64,000 nt of DNA, taken from assembly GCA_028694115.1 (NCBI GenBank), contig JAQUUB010000006.1, positions 62,001 through 126,000 of the forward strand, given 5' to 3'. The stretch's first letter is position 1. The number at the start of each line of letters is the position of its first letter. This document shows positions 56,566 through 64,000 of the stretch, in pieces. Source of the DNA: Lachnospiraceae bacterium (GTDB taxonomy: Bacteria > Bacillota_A > Clostridia > Lachnospirales > Lachnospiraceae). Under the pieces are notes generated by a model that worked only from the letters and a program-made list of their open reading frames with translations, was not told the origin of the DNA and made no database searches. Position numbers and translations under genes: made by a program.

Positions 56566-57015
56566 ATGGATGAAATTAAGAAAAAGCAATATCAGAATAA
56601 GGTAGAAGAAATTACGCCCAAGCATAACATTTGGTTAGTAATGATAAAGGCTTTTCTTGTAGGCGGGATTATTTGTACATTAGGGCAAATGATTATAAAT
56701 GTAGCTATGAATATGGGGATTGATAAAGAGACCGCTGCGTCTTGGTGTTCTTTAATTTTAGTATTACTAAGTGCATTACTAACAGGATTAAATATATATC
56801 CAAGTATAGCAAAATTTGGGGGAGCTGGTGCGCTAGTTCCAATCACAGGATTTGCAAATTCCATTTGTTCACCGGCCATTGAATTTAAAAAGGAAGGACA
56901 GGTGTTTGGAGTAGGGTGTAAAATTTTCACCATAGCGGGCCCAGTCATTTTGTATGGAATTTTTACCAGTTGGGTGCTGGGTCTAATATACTGGATATGG
57001 GGCATGGTTAGTTAA
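56566..57015 (+). CDS. spoVAC: Stage V sporulation protein AC
   Basis: 149 residues from ATG 56566 (MDEIKKKQYQ), placed after the GGGAG element; earlier ATGs lie inside the hairpin leader. Mechanosensitive/DPA channel subunit of the spore inner membrane. Four helices; signature blocks AFLVGGIICTLGQ, FGGAGALVPITGFANSICSPAIEFKKEGQVFGVG. Divergent from spoVAD, and spoVAE is 6 kb away. Confidence 0.94.
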   Translation: MDEIKKKQYQNKVEEITPKHNIWLVMIKAFLVGGIICTLGQMIINVAMNMGIDKETAASWCSLILVLLSALLTGLNIYPSIAKFGGAGALVPITGFANSICSPAIEFKKEGQVFGVGCKIFTIAGPVILYGIFTSWVLGLIYWIWGMVS

Positions 57016-57095
57016 AGAGTATTTGTAGTTGTTTATCAGGTAACTTTCAGATATAATAAATAAATATGACATTTTTTAAGAATGTAGGAAAGTAA

Positions 57096-57284
57096 GTGGT
57101 TAGTGTGGCAAATATCATAGTTTTATTTTTGTTGCTTTTTTTAATAATTGTAGCAGGTATGATACTAATAAGACAAAAAAAATCTCGAAAATCGTCTTGT
57201 GGGGCTGGATGTAATTCATGTCCTTATTCCTCAGGATGTAAAGAAAAGAAGGAAGATATCATTGAATTTACTAACAATCAATAA
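57096..57284 (+). CDS. FeoB-associated Cys-rich membrane protein
   Basis: 62 residues. One membrane helix followed by SSCGAGCNSCPYSSGC, the FeoB-associated Cys-rich pattern. Starts with GTG after AGGAA. No feoA/feoB is nearby, so the link to iron transport is only by family. Overlaps the following ABC-F gene by 23 nt. Confidence 0.75.
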   Translation: MVSVANIIVLFLLLFLIIVAGMILIRQKKSRKSSCGAGCNSCPYSSGCKEKKEDIIEFTNNQ

Positions 57285-59073
57285 TTTAACAAAATCATAT
57301 ACAGATAAGCTACTTTTCAATCATGCAGATATCAGCATCGGGGAGGGTGAAAAAGTAGGAGTCATTGGTGTAAACGGAACAGGAAAGTCTACTTTATTAA
57401 AAATAGTGGCTGGTCTTGAAACGGGCGAAACAGGGGAAGTAGTTAAAGGGAATAAAGTACATATACAATATCTTCCTCAAAATTTAGAATTTGAACCAGA
57501 TATTACTATTTATGACTATGTCATAACCAGAAATAAAAGTGGATTTAATGAATGGAATATTGAAGGCGATGCGAAAGCCGTATTAAATCAACTAGGATTT
57601 TCAGATTATGAACAAAAATTAGCTATTCTTTCAGGTGGGCAAAGAAAAAGGGTAGCTCTTGCTGCTGCACTCATGTCAGAGTGCGATATTTTGGTTTTAG
57701 ATGAGCCAACCAACCATCTTGACAATGATATGACAGTGTGGCTAGAAAATTATTTAATACAAAGAAAAGGTGCACTTATAATGGTGACACATGATAGATA
57801 TTTTCTTGACCGAGTAACCAATCGAATTGTAGAAATTGACAATGCAAAAATATATAGTTATCAGACCAATTATTCTGGATTTATTGAACTAAAGGCGCAA
57901 CGCGAGGAAATGGAAACAGCAACTGAGCGTAAACGACAAAGCGTTCTTAGAGAAGAAATTGAATGGATGCAAAGAGGAGCAAGGGCTCGGAGCACAAAAC
58001 AAAAGGCGCATATTAAACGATATGAAACTCTTAAGGAACAGAAAGCACCAATGCAGGAGCAACATGTTGATATGGGTTCGGTTGCAAGGCGCATGGGAAG
58101 AACTACAATTGAGTTATTAAATATAAACAAATCATATGGAAATCGGATACTGATTTGTGATTTTTCATATATATTTTTAAAGGGTGAGAGACTTGGATTT
58201 ATAGGTCCTAATGGTTGTGGTAAATCCACGTTAATGAAAATAATCAATAAAAAAATCGAAGTTGACAGTGGCGTCATAAATATAGGGGCAACTATAAAAA
58301 TAGGGTATTTTTCACAAGAAAATGAATATATGAATGAATCATTAAAGGTGATTGATTATATTCGGGAAACGGCAGAATATATTGAAACAGAGGACGGAAA
58401 AATAACTGCATCTAAAATGTTAGAACGTTTTTTATTTAATAGTACTCTCCAATATCAACGGATACATAAACTCTCTGGTGGAGAAAAAAGAAGACTCTAT
58501 CTTTTGAAGATATTGATGGAATCACCTAATATACTTGTGCTTGATGAACCTACCAATGACCTTGATATTCAGACGCTTAGTATACTTGAAGATTATCTGG
58601 AACATTTTCAGGGAATTGTGATTACAGTTTCACATGATCGTTATTTTTTAGATCGTGTAGTCAAACGACTGTTTGCATTTGAAGGAAATGGTGTGATTCG
58701 CCAATATGAGGGTAGCTACTCAGACTATCTATTAGAAAAACAGTGGGATAATGAGAATGTAGATACTTCGATAGAAGCAATTGAGAAAAAGGCTGATTTA
58801 TCAAAGGAGTGGAAAAGTCGAGAAAGAAAATTGAAATTTTCTTATCAGGAACAAAAAGATTATGAAACAATTGAACAGGATATCGAGGATATGGAAGAAA
58901 AGTTATTAGCTCTTGAAGAAGAAATAACTAAATGTGCAACCGACTTTATAAAGCTCAATCAGTGTATCAAAGAAAAAGAAGAAATGGAAATAATCCTAGA
59001 AGAAAAAATGGAGCGTTTTTTGTATTTAAATGATTTATCAGACCAGATTGAGGCACAGAATTCGGTTAAATAG
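57262..59073 (+). CDS. ABC-F family ATPase
   Basis: Ribosome-associated ABC-F protein, 603 residues from TTG 57262 (GAAGGAAG upstream); longer starts run through the previous gene. Two nucleotide domains: Walker A GVNGTGKST and GPNGCGKST, signatures LSGGQRKRVAL and LSGGEKRRLYL, Walker B ILVLDEPTNHLD and ILVLDEPTNDLD. Between them is the interdomain linker (about 220-300, basic); a C-terminal coiled coil ends the protein, as in Uup. Family members rescue or protect stalled ribosomes; antibiotic resistance cannot be inferred. Confidence 0.93.
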   Translation: MNLLTINNLTKSYTDKLLFNHADISIGEGEKVGVIGVNGTGKSTLLKIVAGLETGETGEVVKGNKVHIQYLPQNLEFEPDITIYDYVITRNKSGFNEWNIEGDAKAVLNQLGFSDYEQKLAILSGGQRKRVALAAALMSECDILVLDEPTNHLDNDMTVWLENYLIQRKGALIMVTHDRYFLDRVTNRIVEIDNAKIYSYQTNYSGFIELKAQREEMETATERKRQSVLREEIEWMQRGARARSTKQKAHIKRYETLKEQKAPMQEQHVDMGSVARRMGRTTIELLNINKSYGNRILICDFSYIFLKGERLGFIGPNGCGKSTLMKIINKKIEVDSGVINIGATIKIGYFSQENEYMNESLKVIDYIRETAEYIETEDGKITASKMLERFLFNSTLQYQRIHKLSGGEKRRLYLLKILMESPNILVLDEPTNDLDIQTLSILEDYLEHFQGIVITVSHDRYFLDRVVKRLFAFEGNGVIRQYEGSYSDYLLEKQWDNENVDTSIEAIEKKADLSKEWKSRERKLKFSYQEQKDYETIEQDIEDMEEKLLALEEEITKCATDFIKLNQCIKEKEEMEIILEEKMERFLYLNDLSDQIEAQNSVK

Positions 59074-59120
59074 AAGATTTAGAACAAATACAAGGAACTC
59101 TAAAAAATAGAGGATCTATC

Positions 59121-60497
59121 ATGAGAAGATTTATTGGCAGTAAAAAATTTTATAAAATGGTACTTGCAATTGCAATTCCAATTGTAATTCAGAACGGTAT
59201 TACGAATTTTGTAGGACTTTTAGATAATATAATGGTTGGCAGAGTGGGAACAGACCAAATGTCTGGGGTCTCTATCGTAAATCAATTATTTTTTGTTTTT
59301 AATTTATGTATATTTGGAGCTATTTCTGGGGTGGGTATTTTTAGTGCCCAATACCATGGACAAAAAAATCATGAGGGAGTACGTTATTCTTTCCGATTTA
59401 AGTTAGTGATTTGCTTTTTATTAACGTTAATCGGAGTCGGTATCTTTCTCTTTTGGGGAGATGCACTCATTCATCTATATTTACATGAAGGAAGCAATAC
59501 GGGAAATATAGCAGAAACTTTAAAATTTGCGAAAAAATACTTATGGATTATGTTATTTGGACTACTACCTTTTGCAATTGAGCAATCTTATTCGGGAACT
59601 CTTCGAGAAACAGGAGAAACCGTTGTACCTATGAAAGCGGGTATCGTAGCTGTATTTGTTAATTTGATTTTTAACTATCTTTTGATTTATGGTAAATTTG
59701 GATTACCAGTAATGGGAGTACAGGGAGCTGCAATTGCTACAGTAATCTCACGTTTTGTAGAATGTACAATTATTGTGTTATGGACCCATAAAAATAGCAA
59801 AAGGAATCTATTTATTCTGGGAGTTTATCATCATTTTAATATACCAATTGCTTTATGTAAAAAAATAATTATCAAAGGCATGCCATTATTAATAAATGAA
59901 TTTTTATGGTCTTCGGGAATGGCCATCATGACGCAGTGTTATTCTGTAAAGGGGTTAGCTGTTATAGCAGGACTTAATATTTCTACAACGATAACGAATT
60001 TATTTTCTATCTTTACATTTGCCATGGGAAGTACTGTGGCTATTATTGTGGGACAGAAGCTTGGGGCAGGTGATTTTGAAGATGCAAAGGATACAGCAGG
60101 AAAAATCATATTTATGTCGGTCAGCGTCAGTGTGGTAGTGGGATTCAGCATGATATTATTAGCACCTTTTTTTCCAGCTATCTATAATACGAGCGATGAG
60201 GTGAAATCTTTAGCTAAGAGCTTTATTCAAATATTTGGATTATCAATGCCCATTCAGGCATATACAAATGCTACCTATTTTACATTACGTTCAGGTGGTA
60301 AAACCTTTATTACATTTTTATTTGACAGTGTTTATGTTTGGATTATTGCAATACCAACAGCGTTTATGTTAACCCGCTATACCATATTGTCTATTTTAAT
60401 GATCTATTTTATCTGTCAATTTATCGATATTATAAAATGTTCAGTAGGATTTTTTATGTTAAAAAAAGGAGTATGGCTTCAAAACATTGTAAATTAA
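59121..60497 (+). CDS. MATE family efflux transporter
   Basis: 458 residues, twelve predicted helices in two homologous halves. MATE patterns: AIPIVIQNGITNFVGLLDNIMVGRVG, GTLRETGETVVPMKAGIVAVFVNLIFNYLLI, and VQGAAIATVISRFVE. Probably exports cationic compounds with Na+ or H+. Substrate unknown. 47 nt after the ABC-F gene with no terminator seen. Confidence 0.94.
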   Translation: MRRFIGSKKFYKMVLAIAIPIVIQNGITNFVGLLDNIMVGRVGTDQMSGVSIVNQLFFVFNLCIFGAISGVGIFSAQYHGQKNHEGVRYSFRFKLVICFLLTLIGVGIFLFWGDALIHLYLHEGSNTGNIAETLKFAKKYLWIMLFGLLPFAIEQSYSGTLRETGETVVPMKAGIVAVFVNLIFNYLLIYGKFGLPVMGVQGAAIATVISRFVECTIIVLWTHKNSKRNLFILGVYHHFNIPIALCKKIIIKGMPLLINEFLWSSGMAIMTQCYSVKGLAVIAGLNISTTITNLFSIFTFAMGSTVAIIVGQKLGAGDFEDAKDTAGKIIFMSVSVSVVVGFSMILLAPFFPAIYNTSDEVKSLAKSFIQIFGLSMPIQAYTNATYFTLRSGGKTFITFLFDSVYVWIIAIPTAFMLTRYTILSILMIYFICQFIDIIKCSVGFFMLKKGVWLQNIVN

Positions 60498-60547
60498 TAA
60501 TGGATAGGCAAAAAGGTTGAATAAAACATATTCAACTATTGATTTGA

Positions 60548-61324
60548 ATGATGGGTATGGAAATGAATCAAAAAGAAGAGTTAAAAAGAAAACGAATCAT
60601 AGATTTGGCAAGTAAATCCTTTCAAAATAACATGTTTACATTTACTAATTTTTTAAGCGAATCAGAGCTATCAGATTTTCATCAGATGAAGGATAAACTT
60701 AATGTAAGTGTTTATCAGATTTTTGGAGGCTATGAGCTTGCTGAACGTGCTATGATACGATTTGGATCAATAGAAGAATTAGAATATGAGGAAAAATTTC
60801 CAGTTGTATGCATTAAGATAGAGCCATTGATAGAGAAATTTGCAGAGTCGTTTTCACATCGGGATTTTTTAGGGGCGGTTATGAATCTTGGAATTGAAAG
60901 AGACCAGATTGGTGATATTGTCATAGAGGGTAAATCCGCTTATTTGTTTATAATAGAAAAGATGAACAATTTTATCTGTCAGAATCTTGATCAGGTAAAA
61001 CATACTCATATGAAATGTGCAATTGTAGAAGAAGTTTTAACTTCAAATGGAATACAAACAAAACTAGAAGAGGTCAATGTATCATCTGAAAGAATTGATG
61101 CAGTGATAGCAAAGATTTATCATATCTCTAGGAATGAAAGCATCAATCTTTTTCGGATGCAGAAAGTTTTTATTAATGGAAAGACAATAGAAAACAATAG
61201 TTATTTACTAAGAGAAGAAGATAAAGTTTCTGTAAGGGGATTTGGAAAATTTATTTATAGAAAAGTGGTTTATATCAGCAAAAAAGGAAAGTTAAATATA
61301 CAGATAGAGAGGTTTATTTCATGA
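60548..61324 (+). CDS. YlmH-like RNA-binding S4 protein
   Basis: Up to 258 residues; several ATGs (60548, 60551, 60557, 60563) compete and the exact start is uncertain. YlmH family: SHRDFLGAVMNLGIERDQIGDIVI and a C-terminal S4 domain (residues about 180-245, MQKVFINGKTIENNSYLLREEDKVSVRGFGKF). In other Firmicutes YlmH sits beside the division cluster and has been linked to ribosome rescue/quality control; here it stands next to aroK. It overlaps the shikimate kinase by 4 nt. Confidence 0.88.
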   Translation: MMGMEMNQKEELKRKRIIDLASKSFQNNMFTFTNFLSESELSDFHQMKDKLNVSVYQIFGGYELAERAMIRFGSIEELEYEEKFPVVCIKIEPLIEKFAESFSHRDFLGAVMNLGIERDQIGDIVIEGKSAYLFIIEKMNNFICQNLDQVKHTHMKCAIVEEVLTSNGIQTKLEEVNVSSERIDAVIAKIYHISRNESINLFRMQKVFINGKTIENNSYLLREEDKVSVRGFGKFIYRKVVYISKKGKLNIQIERFIS

Positions 61325-61824
61325 ATAATATTATTTTAATTGGTATGCCGGCAGTGGGGAAGAGTACCATAGGAGTCATACTTGCAAAGATATTAGGTTA
61401 TGATTTTATCGATTCAGATTTAATGATACAAAAGCAGGAAGACTGCTTATTAAAAGAAATAATTAAAGAAAAGGGAATAGAAGGATTTTGGAAAATTGAA
61501 GAAGATGTTAATCGTCAGATTCAAGGGAATCATTTAATTATAGCAACTGGCGGAAGTGCCGTTTATGGAAAAAAAGCAATGGAACATTTTAAAGAAATAG
61601 GGACAATTATTTATCTGAAAGAGGAATATGAAATCCTAAAGAGTCGTCTGTCTAATGTAAAAGGACGTGGTGTTACCTTAAGAGATGGACAGACACTAAG
61701 GGAACTCTACGATGAAAGAAGTATTCTTTATGAATCTTATGCAGATATTACTGTTAATGAAAATGCAAGAGGGGTTGAGGAAACGATTCAAGAAATAATT
61801 AGTTTAATTGGTTCACTTGCATAA
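61321..61824 (+). CDS. aroK: Shikimate kinase
   Basis: Phosphorylates shikimate in chorismate synthesis. 167 residues. P-loop GMPAVGKST (8-16), DSD substrate site, RVEE-type region IEGFWKIEEDV, ATGGSAVY, and the lid R in RGVTLRDG. ATGA overlap with the preceding gene. Its 3' end overlaps the minus-strand gene at 61788 by 37 nt. Confidence 0.93.
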   Translation: MNNIILIGMPAVGKSTIGVILAKILGYDFIDSDLMIQKQEDCLLKEIIKEKGIEGFWKIEEDVNRQIQGNHLIIATGGSAVYGKKAMEHFKEIGTIIYLKEEYEILKSRLSNVKGRGVTLRDGQTLRELYDERSILYESYADITVNENARGVEETIQEIISLIGSLA

Positions 61825-62867
61825 TTAGTAGAATGAATTTCATTAATTTGTTCTGTAAAAATATAAACAGAACAGGTTCTTTTATTGAAATTGTCAGGAA
61901 GATGAAAGGTTACGGAACCACCCATTGAATTTTGAGTGGAATCAAGATTTGAATAACAATAAATTTTCTCATAATTTAAATCAGTGATGAGAACACTTAA
62001 ACTTGTATTTTCATTTGCAATTCCTTCCGAGTAGTGGAAAGATAATTGATTATTTTGCACTTTAGTTTTTGTGATTTTAGGAGTGGATAAGTTTTTTTTG
62101 TCCACTAAGGTCAATTTCCAAGTGTTTTTTTCGTCAGTTAAGCTTGAAAGAAGTATTTTTTGATTGTCAGAAGTAAGGTTAAATGCTGGGCGGATTAAGA
62201 TGATGCTTCTAGTACTTAAATCATTTGTGATATTACCGTCACGGTAGATAAGACATTCTTGTTTGGAATCTTCTGAGTATCTAGAACGTAGCCACCACCA
62301 TCTTTTACGATTCTTATATTCTACACATCTAGAGTCATCAGTATGTATGCTATTTGAAAATCCATATTGTGGATTTAACATTTCGTTTACAGATGGAATA
62401 AAGATATAATCATTACTTAGAGAACTAGCCAAATAACTACCAATTCTTAACTCGGGAAGAGGATAGTCATTTGATTCTAACTTATTAGTTTTTAGAATGG
62501 AATTTCTTTCACTTTCTGTAAAAATATTCGAATCCGCATAAAAGCTTTGGCACCATTTCCTAGCAATACTATTTTTCCAATCGTTGCTATCTCCAAAAAG
62601 GCTATTACTTACGCCGTAATCTGCTAATAGGAAAAGACCTATACTCTCGCCTGTATTTGTGAGAGATGAAAGTACCTTCCATTTCATAGGCTTATTTTCA
62701 TAGGTGCCCATATAAACATAATCGTAAGTTCCTTTATCATACCCCTTGATTTGTGCGGTACCAAGACCGATACCAACAGCAGAAACAGGCTCTTTAGGAG
62801 AAGCGGATATAAATTGCCAAGATAATAGTATGAGAAGTAGAGCGAACAGAATATATTTTATTTTCAT
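61788..62867 (-). CDS. Secreted DUF6273-like protein
   Basis: 359 residues with a clear signal peptide (KIKYILFALLLILLSWQFISASP). Middle region Y-x-GTYENKPMKWKVLS...FLLADYGVSNSLFGDSNDWKNSIARKWCQSFYADS and WWWLRSRYSEDS...IRPAFNL follows the DUF6273 pattern, carbohydrate-type or surface domain of unknown function. The C-terminal 130 residues look like a beta-sandwich. RBS GAGGGGA upstream. Overlap with aroK at the 3' ends. Confidence 0.82.
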   Translation of the reverse strand: MKIKYILFALLLILLSWQFISASPKEPVSAVGIGLGTAQIKGYDKGTYDYVYMGTYENKPMKWKVLSSLTNTGESIGLFLLADYGVSNSLFGDSNDWKNSIARKWCQSFYADSNIFTESERNSILKTNKLESNDYPLPELRIGSYLASSLSNDYIFIPSVNEMLNPQYGFSNSIHTDDSRCVEYKNRKRWWWLRSRYSEDSKQECLIYRDGNITNDLSTRSIILIRPAFNLTSDNQKILLSSLTDEKNTWKLTLVDKKNLSTPKITKTKVQNNQLSFHYSEGIANENTSLSVLITDLNYEKIYCYSNLDSTQNSMGGSVTFHLPDNFNKRTCSVYIFTEQINEIHSTNYASEPIKLIIS

Positions 62868-63082
62868 AAGATTCCCCTCTTAAATAAATAATTAATTTCA
62901 TAAATTTCTATTAAAGATAAGATAATTATAGATGATGTAAATTATATTTACAAGTATAGGAAATTGTGAAAAGTAATTACTATAAAAAATCAGAAAAGTA
63001 TAATCCTTTAAATATCACATATACTAACGAAAACAAAAGACTAATCATGAGTTGAAAAATTTCAGGAGGTGTGGATATCAGA

Positions 63083-63439
63083 ATGGATTATTTTAATGCG
63101 TTTTGGGTTGGAGGACTTATTTGTGTTATCGTTCAAATTCTAATGGAAAAGACAAAAATGATGCCTGGAAGAATCATGGTACTTTTAGTATGTGTTGGAG
63201 CTGTTTTGGGATTTATCGGATGGTATGAACCTTTTCAAGAATTTGCTGGTGCAGGAGCAAGTGTTCCATTATTGGGATTTGGAAATGTTCTAATTAAGGG
63301 GGTAAAAGAAGCAGTTGATGAAGAGGGGTTTATTGGACTATTTCAGGGAGGATTTAAGGCAGCCGCGGTTGGAACTAGCACTGCATTGATTTTTGGATAT
63401 TTGGCTAGCTTACTATTTAAACCTAAAATGAGAAAATAG
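63083..63439 (+). CDS. spoVAE: Stage V sporulation protein AE
   Basis: 118 residues from ATG 63083 (MDYFNAFWVGGLICVIVQIL); GTG 63071 is too close to the RBS AGGAGG, although that RBS is rather far (13 nt) from 63083. Third SpoVA channel subunit: GAGASVPLLGFGNVLIKGVKEAVDEEG is diagnostic. Separated from spoVAC by about 6 kb of unrelated genes. Confidence 0.93.
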   Translation: MDYFNAFWVGGLICVIVQILMEKTKMMPGRIMVLLVCVGAVLGFIGWYEPFQEFAGAGASVPLLGFGNVLIKGVKEAVDEEGFIGLFQGGFKAAAVGTSTALIFGYLASLLFKPKMRK

Positions 63440-63452
63440 AATTGAGAATCAT

Positions 63453-63484
63453 AAAATAGAGCGATCATTGATCGCTCTATTTTA
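63453..63484. terminator. Bidirectional terminator
   Basis: AAAATAGAGCGATC, loop ATT, GATCGCTCTATTTT, between spoVAE and the convergent XRE gene. Confidence 0.9.
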
Positions 63485-63790
63485 TTTATGAAGATTTTTC
63501 ATAAGATACATTAGTGATTTTAAATCATCTTCATTTAAAGTCTTAGCAATTTCTATAAATTCACGAAGTAGCTCTGGGTTTTTAATATCAGTATCAAAAA
63601 ATTCTGCTGGAGTTATTTTAAAATAGTTACATATATCAAAAAGAACTCTTAACGAAGGCAAATTACGACCAGATGAGATAGAATGAATATATCCTTGACT
63701 ATGTCCTAAATCCAAACTCATTTGATATTCCGAAATGTTTGTTTTTATTCGATATTCTGTTATCCGATCTGGAATAAAATTTTCATCCAT
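63482..63790 (-). CDS. XRE-family transcriptional regulator
   Basis: 102 residues. N-terminal helix-turn-helix (about residues 8-63: RITEYRIKTNISEYQMSLDLGHSQGYIHSISSGRNLPSLRVLFDICNYFKITPAEFF), then a short helical tail (IEIAKTLNEDDLKSLMYLM). Target unknown. RBS GGAGG before the ATG. Confidence 0.88.
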   Translation of the reverse strand: MDENFIPDRITEYRIKTNISEYQMSLDLGHSQGYIHSISSGRNLPSLRVLFDICNYFKITPAEFFDTDIKNPELLREFIEIAKTLNEDDLKSLMYLMKNLHK

Positions 63791-64000
63791 TTGTTTTCCT
63801 CCATATTTCGAACGAAAGAGTTTTAATAATAAAAAGTATAGTATATTTAAAATATCAATAATGGATTTATAATATAAAAATAGACTGTAAAATTGTATAA
63901 TATTGATATTTAAAATATAAATACCTTATAATAATTAACAAAATATGGGATAAAGAGTCCTTTTTTGTTGATTTTATTAAGCGAACTATTCATAATAGAA
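63791..64000. other. Intergenic end of window
   Basis: AT-rich with several TATAAT-like strings; nothing further recognised. Confidence 0.4.

Noticed and set aside
57262..59073. ABC-F protein as a target-protection antibiotic resistance factor
   Set aside because: It has the Uup-like C-terminal coiled coil and no leader attenuator typical of resistance ABC-F genes; housekeeping role more likely.

Overview
The window looks like chromosome from an anaerobic, spore-forming, AT-rich Clostridia, most likely of the Lachnospiraceae type. Supporting features are a spoIIAA-spoIIAB-sigF operon, spoVAC/AD/AE genes, [FeFe]-hydrogenase maturases HydE/G/F, ECF-type vitamin transporters, a T-box on valS, CIRCE control of groESL, AGGAG-type ribosome sites with frequent TTG/GTG starts, and DUF families common in that group. 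I see no prophage, transposase, CRISPR array, rRNA or tRNA. It reads as core chromosome with small regulatory oddities.

Layout. 1-2.1 kb: end of a polar amino-acid ABC importer operon and a cytidylate-kinase-like gene. 2.1-3.0 kb (minus): thiamine ECF component ThiT under a TPP riboswitch. 3.1-5.3 kb: a membrane-anchored amidase and a CPBP protease. 5.4-11.6 kb: NADPH glutamate synthase gltB-gltD. 11.9-14.0 kb: groES-groEL with CIRCE. 14-18.3 kb: membrane proteins around guaB. 18.4-24.6 kb: Na/phosphate cotransporter with PhoU domain, a PhoB-tail remnant, a GGDEF-EAL protein, methionine aminopeptidase with SEC-C motif, and a DUF6062 protein. 24.8-27.2 kb: uracil permease and AsnA. 27.2-32.4 kb: a DNA-repair neighbourhood, namely a radical SAM plus DUF4130 pair behind a LexA-type SOS box, an HPr-like protein lacking its histidine, and an XPD/DinG-like Fe-S helicase with an N-terminal nuclease domain. 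32.8-34.2 kb: a cytoplasmic GH13 enzyme. 34.2-38.0 kb (minus): hydE-hydG-hydF. 38.1-41.3 kb: thiamine pyrophosphokinase, a cluster of large palindromes, and a padR-DUF1700-DUF4097-pspC envelope operon. 41.4-45.8 kb: flippase-like protein, CDF transporter, and a divergent MocR regulator/ECF S-component pair. 45.9-50.1 kb: GH25 lysozyme and T-box-valS. 50.2-55.2 kb: a small acidic protein with a zinc-ribbon/TPR membrane protein, the sigF operon and a GT-C-like protein. 55.2-63.8 kb: a split spoVA set, an ABC-F protein, MATE transporter, YlmH-like protein, shikimate kinase, a secreted protein and an XRE regulator.

Two signals are not explained by ordinary annotation. (i) Four genes (amidase, GH25 lysozyme, a 48-aa protein, spoVAC) carry the same leader element: a 5-bp hairpin whose 3' arm runs directly into GC[A/G]GATGGGAG, 3-6 nt before the start codon. 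(ii) A palindromic intergenic element occurs at 38.7-38.9 kb and again at 56.45-56.52 kb, sharing a 21-bp identical core. The SOS box before the radical SAM/DUF4130 repair pair and the split spoVA locus also merit follow-up. All functions are inferred from motifs read by eye; no database search was run.
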